Shown here piece by piece: positions 50,163 to 61,612 of a stretch of 64,000 nucleotides of DNA. Location of the stretch: positions 3,410,001 through 3,474,000 of the forward strand of contig NC_058162.1 of the NCBI RefSeq assembly GCF_020080835.1, read 5' to 3'. The notes under the pieces are model-generated. The model ran no database searches. It was not told where the DNA came from and saw nothing but the letters and a program-made list of their open reading frames with translations. Position 1 is the first letter of the stretch. Every line of letters starts with the position of its first letter. Source of the DNA: Cotesia glomerata (Eukaryota; Arthropoda; Insecta; Hymenoptera; Braconidae). The translations under genes and the position numbers were made by a program.

Positions 50163-51949
50163 TATTAAAAGTTTGAACTTAAAAAAATGAAAATAATATT
50201 GTATCTAAATCTAAAATGTTTAATTTCATTTTTAATAGCAAAATTTACCAGTTATTATTTATATGTTTAAAAATTTATTTAAATAATAATAAAGATAAAA
50301 AACTTGTTGATTAAATTTGATTCTACTGCTAATAAATAAATATAAATGATTATTAGCCAGCAAAAAAAAAAAATAAAATAAATAAACAACTATTGTAGCG
50401 CTTAAATAATATCTCAAGTAATTAATGTTTAGTATAATGTTATATCTCTTACATGTTGATACTGTTAAATAAATATTAATGGGTCTCACCAGGCGTAAAA
50501 GCAACTCCGAAGTTTACCTGCGGGCTTGGCGGTACACCCCTGAAATAACTCCTGTTTCCTCCGTTAAGTTACTCTTCTCTCTTTTACTCACTCACCCTCT
50601 CTTTCTCCAACCACCTTCTGGCACGAACTCCAGCACTTAACCTTAGTCCGCCTTACCTACGATCAAACTAAACGGCAACTCCCAACACGGCCTAATTCGC
50701 CTCTTAAATATATTCCAGTTTGCGCAATATTTTAAATTATCATACTACGTAGATTTTAATTCACCTATAAACAATATACCACATTCGAGTAACTTTTTAC
50801 ATAACTTTCTATTACGACCCTTTGTATGTAAAAATAAAATTATTTATCACAAAAATACTGAAGAAGTAACTTTTATTAAAAAATAAATTTTTAATTTTTA
50901 AATTCAGTACAGAATTTCAATTTTTAATTTGTGCACGACTCATAATACAAAATTCTAAATATTTTTATTCCTATTGATATTATTTTGTTAATTCACAGAA
51001 CAAAAATAATTTTTTTTAAATAATTTTTAAACAGATAATTTAATGAAAAAATATTCTGCAATTTTTTAAAATTTATTTACTGCGATAGAAATAAAAAATT
51101 AATTAATTAAATTTATCAAAATTTCTATAATTTAATATTCAAAGTTTTTTGTAAGCAATAATTAAGGATGAGAAATTTTATAAAGTTAAATAATAATTTT
51201 TTTTTTCTTTGAAACAAAATAAACAAAAATCTAAAAAATAATATAATTAAAAAAAGTAATAGTAGTAATTAGTTGTATTAACAAAGTTAATTAGTTGGTT
51301 ATGTATCTCGGGATAGATCGAGATATAAATTACATTCACGTAGTCAATTTAGCTGGCTGAAATAGAGAGCGTCTGTGCAACAGTGATGGATTCTCTGTAA
51401 GAAGAGACCGAGACCATTTGTATTGTTCACTACTGCTATCTTTTCGTACATATATATCCAATCTTGTAGGATGTATACTGGTTGTATAGTGTCGAGTAGT
51501 TTTCTCAAAAATTACTTCTCTTCAATTTTTTCTACCAACGTTACACTAAAGGGAAGGCTGTCAGTATCCAGTTAGCACGAATAATAGAACTGAACACGAA
51601 CAACTTCCTTGAAGAAGACTAATGTCAAGTATTTGCACTCAGATAAAATTGTAATGTCTTAATACTTCTCAGATGTATAAAAAATTACACATGTTAGTGA
51701 GCGGTTGTTGCTGAATTATAGTTTATTCTAATGAAGTTTTGTACAATTATCATTCTAAAAATATTTAATGAAGTTAGTTGAATATTATTTATAATAATTT
51801 ATTTTAATGACCTTTGTTATTTTTTTTACTATTAGCTATTAATCTACATGTATATTCAAGTCAAATAGCCCTAAAAAATAAATACAAAATAATAATAAAT
51901 TAAAAATATATTCCTAGTTGAATTTAAATCTAGTTTTTCCAAAATATAA
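50163..51949. other. AT-rich unique sequence, small GC-richer islands
   Basis: Less AT-rich at about 50500-50700 and 51300-51660; the rest is strongly AT-rich. The 81-codon minus-strand frame at 50259-50504 is tyrosine/phenylalanine-rich low-complexity. No gene recognised. Confidence 0.35.
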
Positions 51950-52882
51950 TCCATATTATTAAAAGAACTAGAAATTTAAATAGTGCGCTACGCGCGCGCC
52001 TTTATTTTAACCAATATTGAATCGTGGCCCGTTTTTTGCGAGTTTCGGCTTTTGACTAACTTCAAGACTTTCATGTATTTTAATTTAGAGGATAAGCAAA
52101 ATTTTGTGGCTAGTGATAAAATGGGTTTTTATGGTTAAATTTGGTATTTTTAGAAAAGTCTTGATCTGGAGTTGAGCCTTTTCATGTTTTCATATTATTC
52201 TCACCAATAGTAAATTAATGATAATAAGTATTTAGGCTGCATTCAAAAATGCTCTATATCTAGATACATAATTAAGAAGTGACCTTGTATCTTGTGAACT
52301 ATTGACATTTTTAAAGATATAAGCTCATCCCGATGTTACACTCGTCGAGACCTCTCATTTAAGTACCCACATCAATTTTTTATATATTTATATATATTAT
52401 ATATATGTATATATGAAAAATATATCAAAATGCATGTGGGTACTCAAATGAAAGCTCTTGATGAGTGTAACGTCGGAATGAGCTTATATCTTTAAAAACG
52501 TCGATAGTTAAGAAAGTACAGTGCAATTTAACATAATTAAGAAATTACCTTATATCTTGAGAACTATTGACATTTTTAAAGATATAAGCTCATCTCGATG
52601 TTACACTCCTCAAGACCTTTCATTTAAGTACCCACATCATTTTTTCATATATTTCATATATTTATATATATGTAAATATGAAAAATATATCAAAAATGCA
52701 TGTGGGTACTCAAATGAAAGCTCTTGATGAGTGTAACATCAGGATGAGCTTATATCTTTAAAAACGTAAATAGTTAAAAAGTACAGTGCAATTTAACAAA
52801 AGTAATTATTTAATCAAGAAAAATTTTATTTATTTATGGTTCAAAAGTCACGGCAGTCACATAGTGACGGCAAGGTTGCTAG
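51950..52882 (+). mobile_element. Hel-A, copy 8, with chimeric 5' end
   Basis: Starts TCCATATTATTAAAAGAAC after A. About 110 bp (51973-52085) foreign to the family follow, including GTGCGCTACGCGCGCGCC, before the normal AGGATAAGCAAAATTTTGTG resumes. Two palindromic modules follow, then the hairpin CAGTCACATAGTGACGGC and CTAG at 52879-52882. Confidence 0.85.
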
Positions 52883-55119
52883 ATCTATTAAATTTATAAT
52901 AATAATGTCATTAATAAAAATATGTGCAATAATAATTCTACTCCTTGTGTGCGGAAGAGAGTCTGATAAATTTTACTGACATAAACTTTAAAAATGCGTT
53001 GCTGTTACTAACAAACAGTAAAATATTAAATTTCCAAAATGTAAAAAAATTTGATTTTTTTTTTTATTTCTAACAAAATTTTCTCCTCAAATATTATTAA
53101 ATCACAATTCATTTTATTAATATTTGTAAAATGAATTAATTAAAAACGGTAAAGGTGTGATAGTAACAGCAAGGGTAAAAGTAAATGAAATATTTGATAG
53201 TCAATTAGCCAAGAGATAAACGAAATAATCAATATAAAATCAGAAACGAGCACTAGCGAGTGGTACGTGTTGGGTAAAATTGAATTGCCATCTTTCAATT
53301 ACTAATAATCCCGGTGTCCTCGTACACGGATTCTCAACAGTTGTATGTGGATACACTGTATATACAATATAGAGTTCACAATTTGGTAAATACATGTGAA
53401 ATGAAATGTCGGATAAACTAGTAAAACGGGGAAGGGGGAGCTTTTCAGCCTTCAGGCATAACGTGATTGCCCGTTGGTCAACCCACATTGATTATGCACA
53501 TCAAATCCAGAACCCCATCTCATTTATTTCGTGATATATCATTAATTAATCACTATTAATTAATTCAAGTGATGAATTTCAGCTCCTTCGTCTTTGGTTT
53601 GGCTTGCTAAATTTTTCGATGCAATTCAAGAGGTAATTTGATTAGACAAATATCCGGTGATTGTCTAATGACATAAATTTATTAGACTCATTTGTAACAC
53701 GTGGTGCTGCAAGGCTTCTTATCATTGGATGATACCATACCCGTGTCCCTAATTCAAGCGCCTTAATGTTGTACTGAGAGTTTAGATGCGACATCTGACA
53801 GCTGACTTTATGTAACAAAAAAAAAATTTTTGGACATTTTACTCTACGTTTTTTCTTCAAGGGCTGTCACTTTGAAAATTTGAGTTTACGAAAATTTTCA
53901 AAAAAAATAAATTTTTTAGAGAATTAAATTTTCTTTCCAATAATTTTCTATTTGATGCAATTATTAGTCCCATAACTGCGAAAATGAAATTATAATCAAA
54001 AATTTTCTCAGCAATTAAACTTATGAAGTTTTTAACCCGTTGAGGACATACAGGGTCCAGTGGACCCCAGGCGAACTTTGAGGTAATTTTAAATTTAGAA
54101 GGAGATTTATAAATGAGACTTAGTCTCATTTACGACTCATTTCATTTATATTCTTGAAGATATTTCTATTTTTTTACATTTATATTGTAATAATTATAAT
54201 AAAAGAGTTTTATGACAAAAAACTAAATCTTTTTATACTATTTTGCATGTTTAAATGTCTTATTCTCATTTTAAGCGACTGACCGAAATTCGTAACTTCA
54301 AACTTCAGAATAAATATATTTTTTTCAAACTTCATCAAATATTGATTGTTTTCCTTAAAATATATTGTTTTCCGAATAAAATGGCGTCGGTTTTTTTTCG
54401 ATATCGTAAAAGTCAAAATTTCTGCAACTTTTTTTATAAAAAAGTTCAATTTCGTAAGTTTTTTTTTCTAAACGATTTTTCAGTATTTTTAAATTATTAG
54501 AAATTAAAAATAACTATTAAGATATGTAGAGGGAATGTTATATTAAAGTTTGGTGCCAATTATAAGTCAATACATCACATAGGGAACAAATTAGAACTGT
54601 TTTGGTTAAAAATTGGTTTAACTTTTAAAAATATTAAAAAGTATCATGACCAAAAATGTTCTTAAAAAATGATTGTAAAATAAATAAAAAAATGTATTCA
54701 AACAAAATGAAAGTTATAAGCCGAGTTAGAAAGGACACCTCCGGAATAATTAATAATGAATATTATTAATACTAACACTGATTACGAGGAAGTAAATTTT
54801 AAATCAGGCTCTTCGCTGTCAGACTCTATCTAATGACACGATAATTTATAATTCATAGCTGAACCGTAAGCCTGTCGAGTTTCTCGGAGAATAATATCTC
54901 AAGTAGACAAGAGTCACGGTAACCGCACACAGACGTCATATTAAGCTGATCAATAATTTAATTTTCAATATCCGATTAACTAATTGATGGAAAATGCTCT
55001 CGTACTTATTCAATTAATTTATTAGTACATTCTGTCTCTCTAAAATTATTCTCTTATATTTGCATTTGAAATTTGGATCCTTATTTTATTTTCTTATTTA
55101 TTAAATTATTCTCAGGAGG
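52883..55119. other. Unique AT-rich sequence
   Basis: A GC-richer patch at 53200-53500 holds an 82-codon minus-strand frame without domains. Overlapping frames at 54210-54500 on opposite strands are low-complexity. No repeat or RNA recognised. Confidence 0.35.
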
Positions 55120-55839
55120 TTAAGGAAGTTCGAGCGAATCTAATGTAAAAAATAATTTCCAACTTTGAGGTTTGAAATTAAATATACGTATAAATAAATA
55201 CGTCATTTATCTAATCCCAAAATTTAAAAAGATTCACCGTTTAGTTACTTAGATATTAAATTTAAAAAATCACATATTTTATCTGCTTATACACGGGCTC
55301 TTACGGCGGACAAACTTATGTCGAGACTTTAATTATTTTTGTCAATATTAACCTCCCAACTTTAACGGATAAAAAACTATACACAAGAAACTTGGATTAT
55401 TGCAAAATATAAAAACAATTTAATAATAATACATTACCGACATAATTTTTAAAATATTTAAAGTCAAATTTAATGTTTGTAACTGGTTTATCGGCAGCCA
55501 TTTATTCGAATAAAGATTTGACAACATCGCGTCAACAGTTGAGAAAAAACAAAAGGATAGAAATATAGTTACAGAGAGAGAAATGTTTAGCTCACACACT
55601 CATCCACGTCTCAGTTATGGGTATAATCAAGCGCGCTATTGCCAAATCTGTTTATTTATTCCGGCAAGTAATAAATACCAAAGTCATTTTATTACTTTAC
55701 TTTATTAAATAAGTAAAAATCATCAATTATTAAATTGTTTAAATTAAAATAAAGAATTTTGACGTATATTGTGAAAACTTAAATTAAAAAAAAATTTTAT
55801 CGCTATTTTGACTCATTAGTTACGCTCGAACTTCCTTAA
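55120..55839 (-). mobile_element. TTAA-bounded MITE, copy 3 (reverse)
   Basis: 720 bp with ends TTAAGGAAGTTCGAGCG and the complement. Internally the reverse complement of 482-1214, with scattered differences and a few short indels. Confidence 0.86.
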
Positions 55840-56854
55840 ATGAATTTAGAAGGCCAAAAAAAAGGAATTTTTCAATTAATTTTTAGAATATTAATTGTAT
55901 AAAACATTTAACTTTACTTGAATTTTAAATATTTTTAAATAATAAATATAGAAAAAAAATAAATCATTTAAAAATTCTAAGTGAAGATAGAACTTGTAAT
56001 TAATCGTTTGAGTTCGAGACGATAAATAAACGCGTAAATTGTTTTTATGGGTGAAAAGTCTTAAAATTCATCAGGTGGCTCGTTCCGGAAATTTATAACC
56101 TGTTTATAAGATAGCGAACCTTTGGCGACTGTGTCGAAAGGCTTCGCAGATCTAAAACAGTATTACATTTAACATTCCCTTCTCCATTTTCCTGGAGACT
56201 GTGGAAAGCCATACTGGTGACCCTTGACCCGTTATTCTCACACCCTTGACAAACGCTCATGTATCCTATTAAAACCGTCAGACGTGTTTGTTTTCCCACC
56301 GCAACAACGTGTAATTATCTGGTTTAATCTACGCCAAAAACAGACCATATTTATTTATTCCTCCACATTCTGCGTTATTTTGCGCAATCCATTTAAATTC
56401 ATTGAAATAAATTAACCAGTTTTACGGCTGCAATCCCGCTTAAATACTCTCTTTATCATTCCAAAGTTATGTATTATGCATTCAACTTTGCAATTAATAT
56501 CACTGCGCATCACAATCTAATTTACCAAGAGACTGGACAGATTCAAATTAATCTTGTTTTTTACTAGTATAACTTTATTTTATTTTTTTTAAAGGGGAAC
56601 ATTTATTTGTATTTGTAATGCTTGAAACAATGGATGCTTTTAGTGTAATTATATAAAAAATATAGTATCAATTAATGAGAATTTTAATTTTGCACTTGTA
56701 GAACAATATTTACACATAAATGTTATGAATAAACACTAATTTTTTTAGTATTTTTATTTTAGTTTTTTTTTTAATATTTAAGTCTATTAAAGTTTCAACA
56801 ATAGTAATAGTAATAATTAAACTCTTAAAAATAATTTATTCAGTCTTTATTATA
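55840..56854. other. Unique sequence, GC-richer 56040-56480
   Basis: Short frames at 56093-56299 (minus) and 56224-56415 (plus) overlap head-to-head and lack domains. No gene recognised. Confidence 0.35.
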
Positions 56855-56857
56855 AAG

Positions 56858-56940
56858 ATGCATTTTTTGACAACGCCTGGGCTCGAACCCTGCTCTTCCG
56901 TGTTATCAATACCACGCTTTTTTCTATGACCAGCGTTTCG
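56858..56940 (-). repeat. Possible tRNA-like or SINE remnant
   Basis: On the minus strand, GGTTCGAGCCC (within about 56879-56892) differs from the consensus RNA polymerase III B box GGTTCGANTCC at one position. No convincing cloverleaf can be drawn: the T stem and acceptor do not pair together. It cannot be a working tRNA, but may be a tRNA-derived SINE scrap beside the element at 56970. Confidence 0.25.
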
Positions 56941-56969
56941 CTTTAAATAAACCAAATGTACGTGAATAT

Positions 56970-57540
56970 TGCACGCCTCATAAGCGAAGCGGATGAGGAT
57001 GTGCTCTACACTCGCTTTACAAAAATCAAGCGATTTCTTGAACTAAAATTGTCTCTATTTATTTTCTATCGCACTTGTAGAACAATATTTACACATAAAT
57101 GTCATGGAAAAACACTAGTTTCAACACATATGACATTTTTAAAAGACATTTTGCTTTTTAAATAAATAAAAAAAATATTTAAAAAAATTATTCCGTGGAC
57201 GTCCGGCTGTCAAATGTATGTATGAAAACTGGCGTGGTCACGATAACTGCCGAAAAACTTAACTGATCGTCCATTTATTTTTTATACGCTTCAGTATGAT
57301 TTAAAACTAAGTCCTTTCGAAGATCACGGTCTAATTCAATGTAGTTTATTTATAATTAGCAATAAACTAAAAATCCATTAACCGTTTGTATATCTATAGC
57401 TATGTAAATAAGGTTCGTTTACAATACATGCGCAGTACCTTTTCTTTTCTGGGTGGACAATGGCGCGAAAGATTTAAAAGTATTTTTTCTATTTTATTTT
57501 AATAAATTTTATTATGGAAAATGAGATTATGAGGCGTGCA
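56970..57540 (-). mobile_element. 571-bp GCACGCC-ended element, copy 2
   Basis: Reverse-orientation copy of 29221-29792 with the same TGCACGCCTCATAA ends. Flanking CTTTTGGATTTTCC on the right is shared with other copies, supporting a slightly longer true element. The 69-codon frame at 56956-57165 is inside it and not a gene. Confidence 0.77.
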
Positions 57541-58845
57541 CTTTTGGATTTTCCAAACCTTTTTACAACTTTGGTACCTTATGAAAATTATTTTAAACTC
57601 AATATTTTAAAAGTTAGGACAAATGTGAGAGTAATTTTGGAGGTAATTACATTAAATATGGTATAATTTAAAAGAAAATTTAATTTTCTACAATTTTTGT
57701 GTCAACAAAAAGTTTCCTAAATTTAATTTTTAAGTTACAATCTTTAAAATATGACACTCAAGTATAATAAAAAATATTTTAGATCATTATCTTTTTGTAT
57801 TTTGTAATAACTTTGAAGATTTTAAGCGTAATTACATTGAATAAGTATTTAATAATTCTTGAAAAAATATAAAAAAAAAATTAAGTATTTGAATAATAAA
57901 AAATAGCTATAAAACAGTGGCAAGTACCGCGGAATTCAGTATCACGTGTTTTTAGATCGACAGTATGAGAATTATTATTTATTTTCAATTTCCTTGGGGA
58001 CAGACCCTCGAGACTGGTGTCTTCTGTGAGTCTTCAGTAAATATATATATATAAATATAAATATGTGTCGGTAAACTGAAAGCGTTAGAGCATTCCCTTC
58101 CATTCGAATTTCTTGAGAAGAAAAAGCACATTGGGCGTTTATCCGAAAGCAGGCGCGACTAAATTGACTGTCGCTCTTGGAAATGGGTAAAGAAAACGGA
58201 AAAAGAAGCCTGACATCCTAGCAAAGTGTTCAATTTACCTTTTTTCTACGAGCCCACAAAAATTCCATTCCCTGACATTTTTTTTTTTTTTTCGCGGAAA
58301 TAAACTTATAAAAAACTTGAAAAGTAAAATAAAAAATGTATTTGTTATAGAAAAGATAAAATTAAAGAAAATTTAAGCGACGTTAACGTTACATTGGGTC
58401 AGTTTCAGTTATTATTGAGTGTATAGCGGTAATAAAGATGTTTATTTGATAGAGAAGTAGTAAACGGAGCATTTGGTCAGCCAGTTTGAATAAATATTAA
58501 ATGAAAACCTGGAAACAGGGAGTATGAGCGTGAGTGAGTTACTGCAAGTGATGCAGTTTCAAACCGAGTACTCATGTTATTCGACGGTAAATTTAACAGT
58601 AGTTATTGCGTATTATACGCTCTATGTTCTAACACACACGTAGTGCTGCGCAAAACTAGTGCTTCAGCAATTTATAGTATCGAGTTACCAACTACAGTTT
58701 TCAAACTTTATTCTGCATAATGCCCATTTTCATTCAATTATAACTTGACCTGACATTATTCCCGATTTCTGGTTGAGAAACAGTCATTGACAAACGGAAA
58801 ATAAATTTGAAAAGTCGAAGTGTTCGAGACTAAACTGAAAAAAGT
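57541..58845. other. Unique sequence, GC-richer 57930-58660
   Basis: AT-rich then moderately GC-richer; no open frame above background and no recognised RNA. Confidence 0.4.
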
Positions 58846-58900
58846 TTGGAAAATCCAAAAGTGCACTCATAATCTCATTTTTCACAATAAAATTCATTAA
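58846..58900. repeat. Fragment of GCACGCC-ended element
   Basis: GGAAAATCCAAAAGTGCAC followed by TCATAATCTCATTTTTCAC matches the left end of 29221-29792 with a 3-bp deletion in the terminus. It directly precedes Hel-B copy 3, which may have inserted into it. Confidence 0.55.
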
Positions 58901-58902
58901 AA

Positions 58903-59410
58903 TCTATACTAATAAATGGAGAGCCGGTTTTTTTGTCCGGTTATACTGCGAAAACTACTGAACCGATCGGAATAATACTTATACCATAAGATGCAGTGTG
59001 TTTCGGAGAAGGTTTTAGTATATGATATGGTGGTGATTACTTATCCGGAACCTATATTTTTTTGGCTTAGAAATAATGAATTTTTATTGTAACTAAATTT
59101 ATTCTATTCGATTGTTATTTGTTTAAAATAAATTTTTTAATTCTATTGGTTATGTTTATATACTAGGCAGATTTTTTCACTTATGAGACCTGCAATTTCT
59201 TTAACTGAAACTTTCAATGCTCATTACAAATTTTTTTTTTCATATAAATTATTATTCATTTTTGTAAGAAAGACACGGGAATGTTATAATGATTGCACAT
59301 TGAAAGTTACAATTAATATTAGCTAGAATAATTATATGGATAAAAGGTGCTTGCCAATTCGATAGAATTGGGAATCTGTGCATGTGTTAAAACAATACTC
59401 TAATTAAATT
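58903..59410 (+). mobile_element. Hel-B, copy 3, cut by the terminal foldback
   Basis: Starts TCTATACTAATAAATGGAGA after A and follows 33144-33713 closely up to CTCTAATTAAATT at 59410. There the sequence switches to GGGACGGCCTC. The missing 3' third, including hairpin and CTAG, should lie beyond the right edge of the window. Confidence 0.85.
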
Positions 59411-59423
59411 GGGACGGCCTCTT

Positions 59424-59592
59424 TTACCCAGATTCCGATTACACAGATGGCGCTATTACCCAGATCCCTTTGACACATATCCCGATTACGCAGATTGTGA
59501 TTAAACAGATTTTCTATTACACAGATTACTTATTACTCAGATAACCGATTACACAGAAAATCTTTAACGCAGATCCCGATGACGCAGATAAT
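59424..59592. repeat. Subterminal array, 11 CAGAT-centred motifs (left end)
   Basis: CAGAT or a one-base variant starts at 59429, 59444, 59461, 59476, 59491, 59506, 59522, 59538, 59554, 59570 and 59585. Most are preceded by ATTACNC or similar (loose consensus CGATTACACAGAT). Spacing is 15-17 bp throughout. Such arrays near transposon ends commonly bind transposase; that role here is inferred. Confidence 0.85.
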
Positions 59593-60260
59593 TTAAATTT
59601 TTAAATGATAAATGCCATAATAAAGCCAAGCACTAAAAGTGCCTGAAATTTTTAAATTGCCGCCATCAAAACATGCCGGATGAGCATGTAATCTAGCTAT
59701 TGGTTGAATTTAAGGTTCAAGGTGTGCACGGAGCGCTTTATTGAAGTATCTACAGTGTATATGTGTAAAATCCCGCGTTGGTTGAATTTTTTATTAGATA
59801 CTTGATATAATGAATCAACAAATGAATCAACAAAATTACAGGTTAAAGATTAGAGCTATATAGGTAAGTAAACATATTTATTATTTATATTAAAAGTTCG
59901 GGTTTGAAGTTTAAATATAATTAGTTCAATTACCCCAAGCGGGGATGAATCGAACCATTTGACGCGTTTGCATAAATTAATCATTTAAGAATCAATGTTG
60001 TTTAATGACTAATTTATGGATCGATAATTAGAGAAGACATAATAAATTACCATTCCAAGAAAAAAAAAATTAGACAAACGGTTGACCCTGAAGGCCATCC
60101 CTGCAACTTCCCGCCACTTACATACCTAGGCGCTTAAAATTGCACTAATAATTGCTCTTCGAGCTCAAAAAAACAACTTATGTCTTATTTTGAGCTCTCC
60201 AAGCTCAAAGAGATAGTCTTTCTATACTTTTGACATAGAATTTAATTTCACATAACTTCA

Positions 60261-60527
60261 CACTAATAGATTTGTTTATAGTTAAAAAGATTTGTTAATA
60301 TTTAACAAATCATTTATTAGAAGCCATTTGTTAGGCCTTAACAAATATTTCTTAGTATTTAAAAAGATTTATTAATACTTAATAAATGAATATCAGATTT
60401 ATTGAATACAAACAAATCATTTTGAATACTAAGAAATATTTATTTAACACTAAAAAATGGTCTCTAATAAATGATTTGTTAGCTATTAACAAATATTATT
60501 TAATACAAATAAATCCTTTTATCAGTG
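60261..60527 (-). mobile_element. CACTGATA MITE in left arm
   Basis: 267 bp from CACTAATAGATTTGTTTATA to AATCCTTTTATCAGTG; the mirror of 62910-63176 and a relative of 39946-40222. Part of the frame at 60386-60610 that is identical to one in the right arm. Confidence 0.8.
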
Positions 60528-60810
60528 CAGTCAATTCGTTCAAGAGATATCATAAACAAAAGAAAACCGAAAAGTGTTTCCTGCACATAATTTCACATAA
60601 TTTCACATAATTTCAGTCGATTCGTTCAAGAGAAATCATGAACGAAAGAAAACCGAAAAGTGTTTCCTGCACATAATTTCACATAATTTCACATAATTTC
60701 ACATAATTTCAGTCGATTCGTTCAAGAGAAATCATGAACGAAAGAAAACCGAAAAGTGTTTCCTGCACATAATTTCACATAATTTTGCATAAGTTCACAT
60801 AACATTTCTT
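60528..60810. repeat. Tandem repeat, three units (left arm)
   Basis: The unit starts CAGTC(A/G)ATTCGTTCAAGAGA and ends in ACATAATTTC repeats. Units begin at about 60529, 60613 and 60711 (about 85-98 bp). ACATAATTTC itself repeats 2-4 times within each unit. The right arm has only two units. Confidence 0.8.
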
Positions 60811-60845
60811 TTCGGATCGTTTTTGATGAGATAGTATAATTTTTA

Positions 60846-61073
60846 AAATACTGCTCATAATCCACAAATCGGATCCACATTAACATGCTCTCCATTTCAG
60901 GGCTCCCTTTAATAAAATAGAAAATCAATTATTTAAAACAATAACATAAATATGTAAATAAATATTTAAAGAAACATGCAAAAAGATGGAATAAAAATTA
61001 TATAAAATATATAAATATGAAAATAAAATAATAATTTATAAATAAAAAAAAATTTCACATTTTAATATAAATA
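60846..61073. other. Foldback spacer, left part
   Basis: AT-rich sequence with no match to the arms; no gene recognised. Confidence 0.5.
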
Positions 61074-61612
61074 CTGGCAACCTTGCAGTCATTATATGAC
61101 TGCCGTGACTTGTGAACTAAAAATAAATAAAATTTTGCTTTATTAAATAATGATTTTTGTTAAATTGCACTGTACTTTTTTAACTATTGACGTTTTTGAA
61201 GATATAAGCTCATCTTGATGTTACACTCATCAAGAGCTTTTATTTGAGTACCCACATGCATTTTTGATATATTTTTCATATATACATAAAAATTGATGTG
61301 GGTACTCAAATGAAAGTTCTTGATGAGTGTCACATCGGGATGAGCTTATATCTTTAAAAATGTCAATAGTTCACAAGATACAAGGTCATTTCTTAATTAT
61401 GTATCTAGAGGTAAAGCATTTTAGAGATCTAGCATCTAGACTTATCATTATAAATTGACTATTGGTAAGAATGACATAAAACCATGAAAAGGTACAACTC
61501 CAGGCCAAAACTTCTCCAACGATACCAAATTTAACCATGAAAACCCACTTAATCATATAAATACACCGGCCACAAAATTTCAAAATTTTAATTATTTTCC
61601 TAATAATATAGA
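61074..61612 (-). mobile_element. Hel-A, copy 9, in foldback spacer (539 bp)
   Basis: Minus-strand 3' end at 61074 (CTAG mutated to the complement CCAG), hairpin GCAGTCATTATATGACTGC, one palindromic module with a very short apex, and 5' TCTATATTATTAGG at 61612. Flanks are A (5') and T (3'), as expected for a Helitron. Confidence 0.86.

Noticed and set aside
60386..60610. 74-codon frame identical to one at 62827-63051
   Set aside because: Identity comes from the inverted arms; the frame crosses the CACTGATA MITE and a tandem repeat, so it is not a gene.
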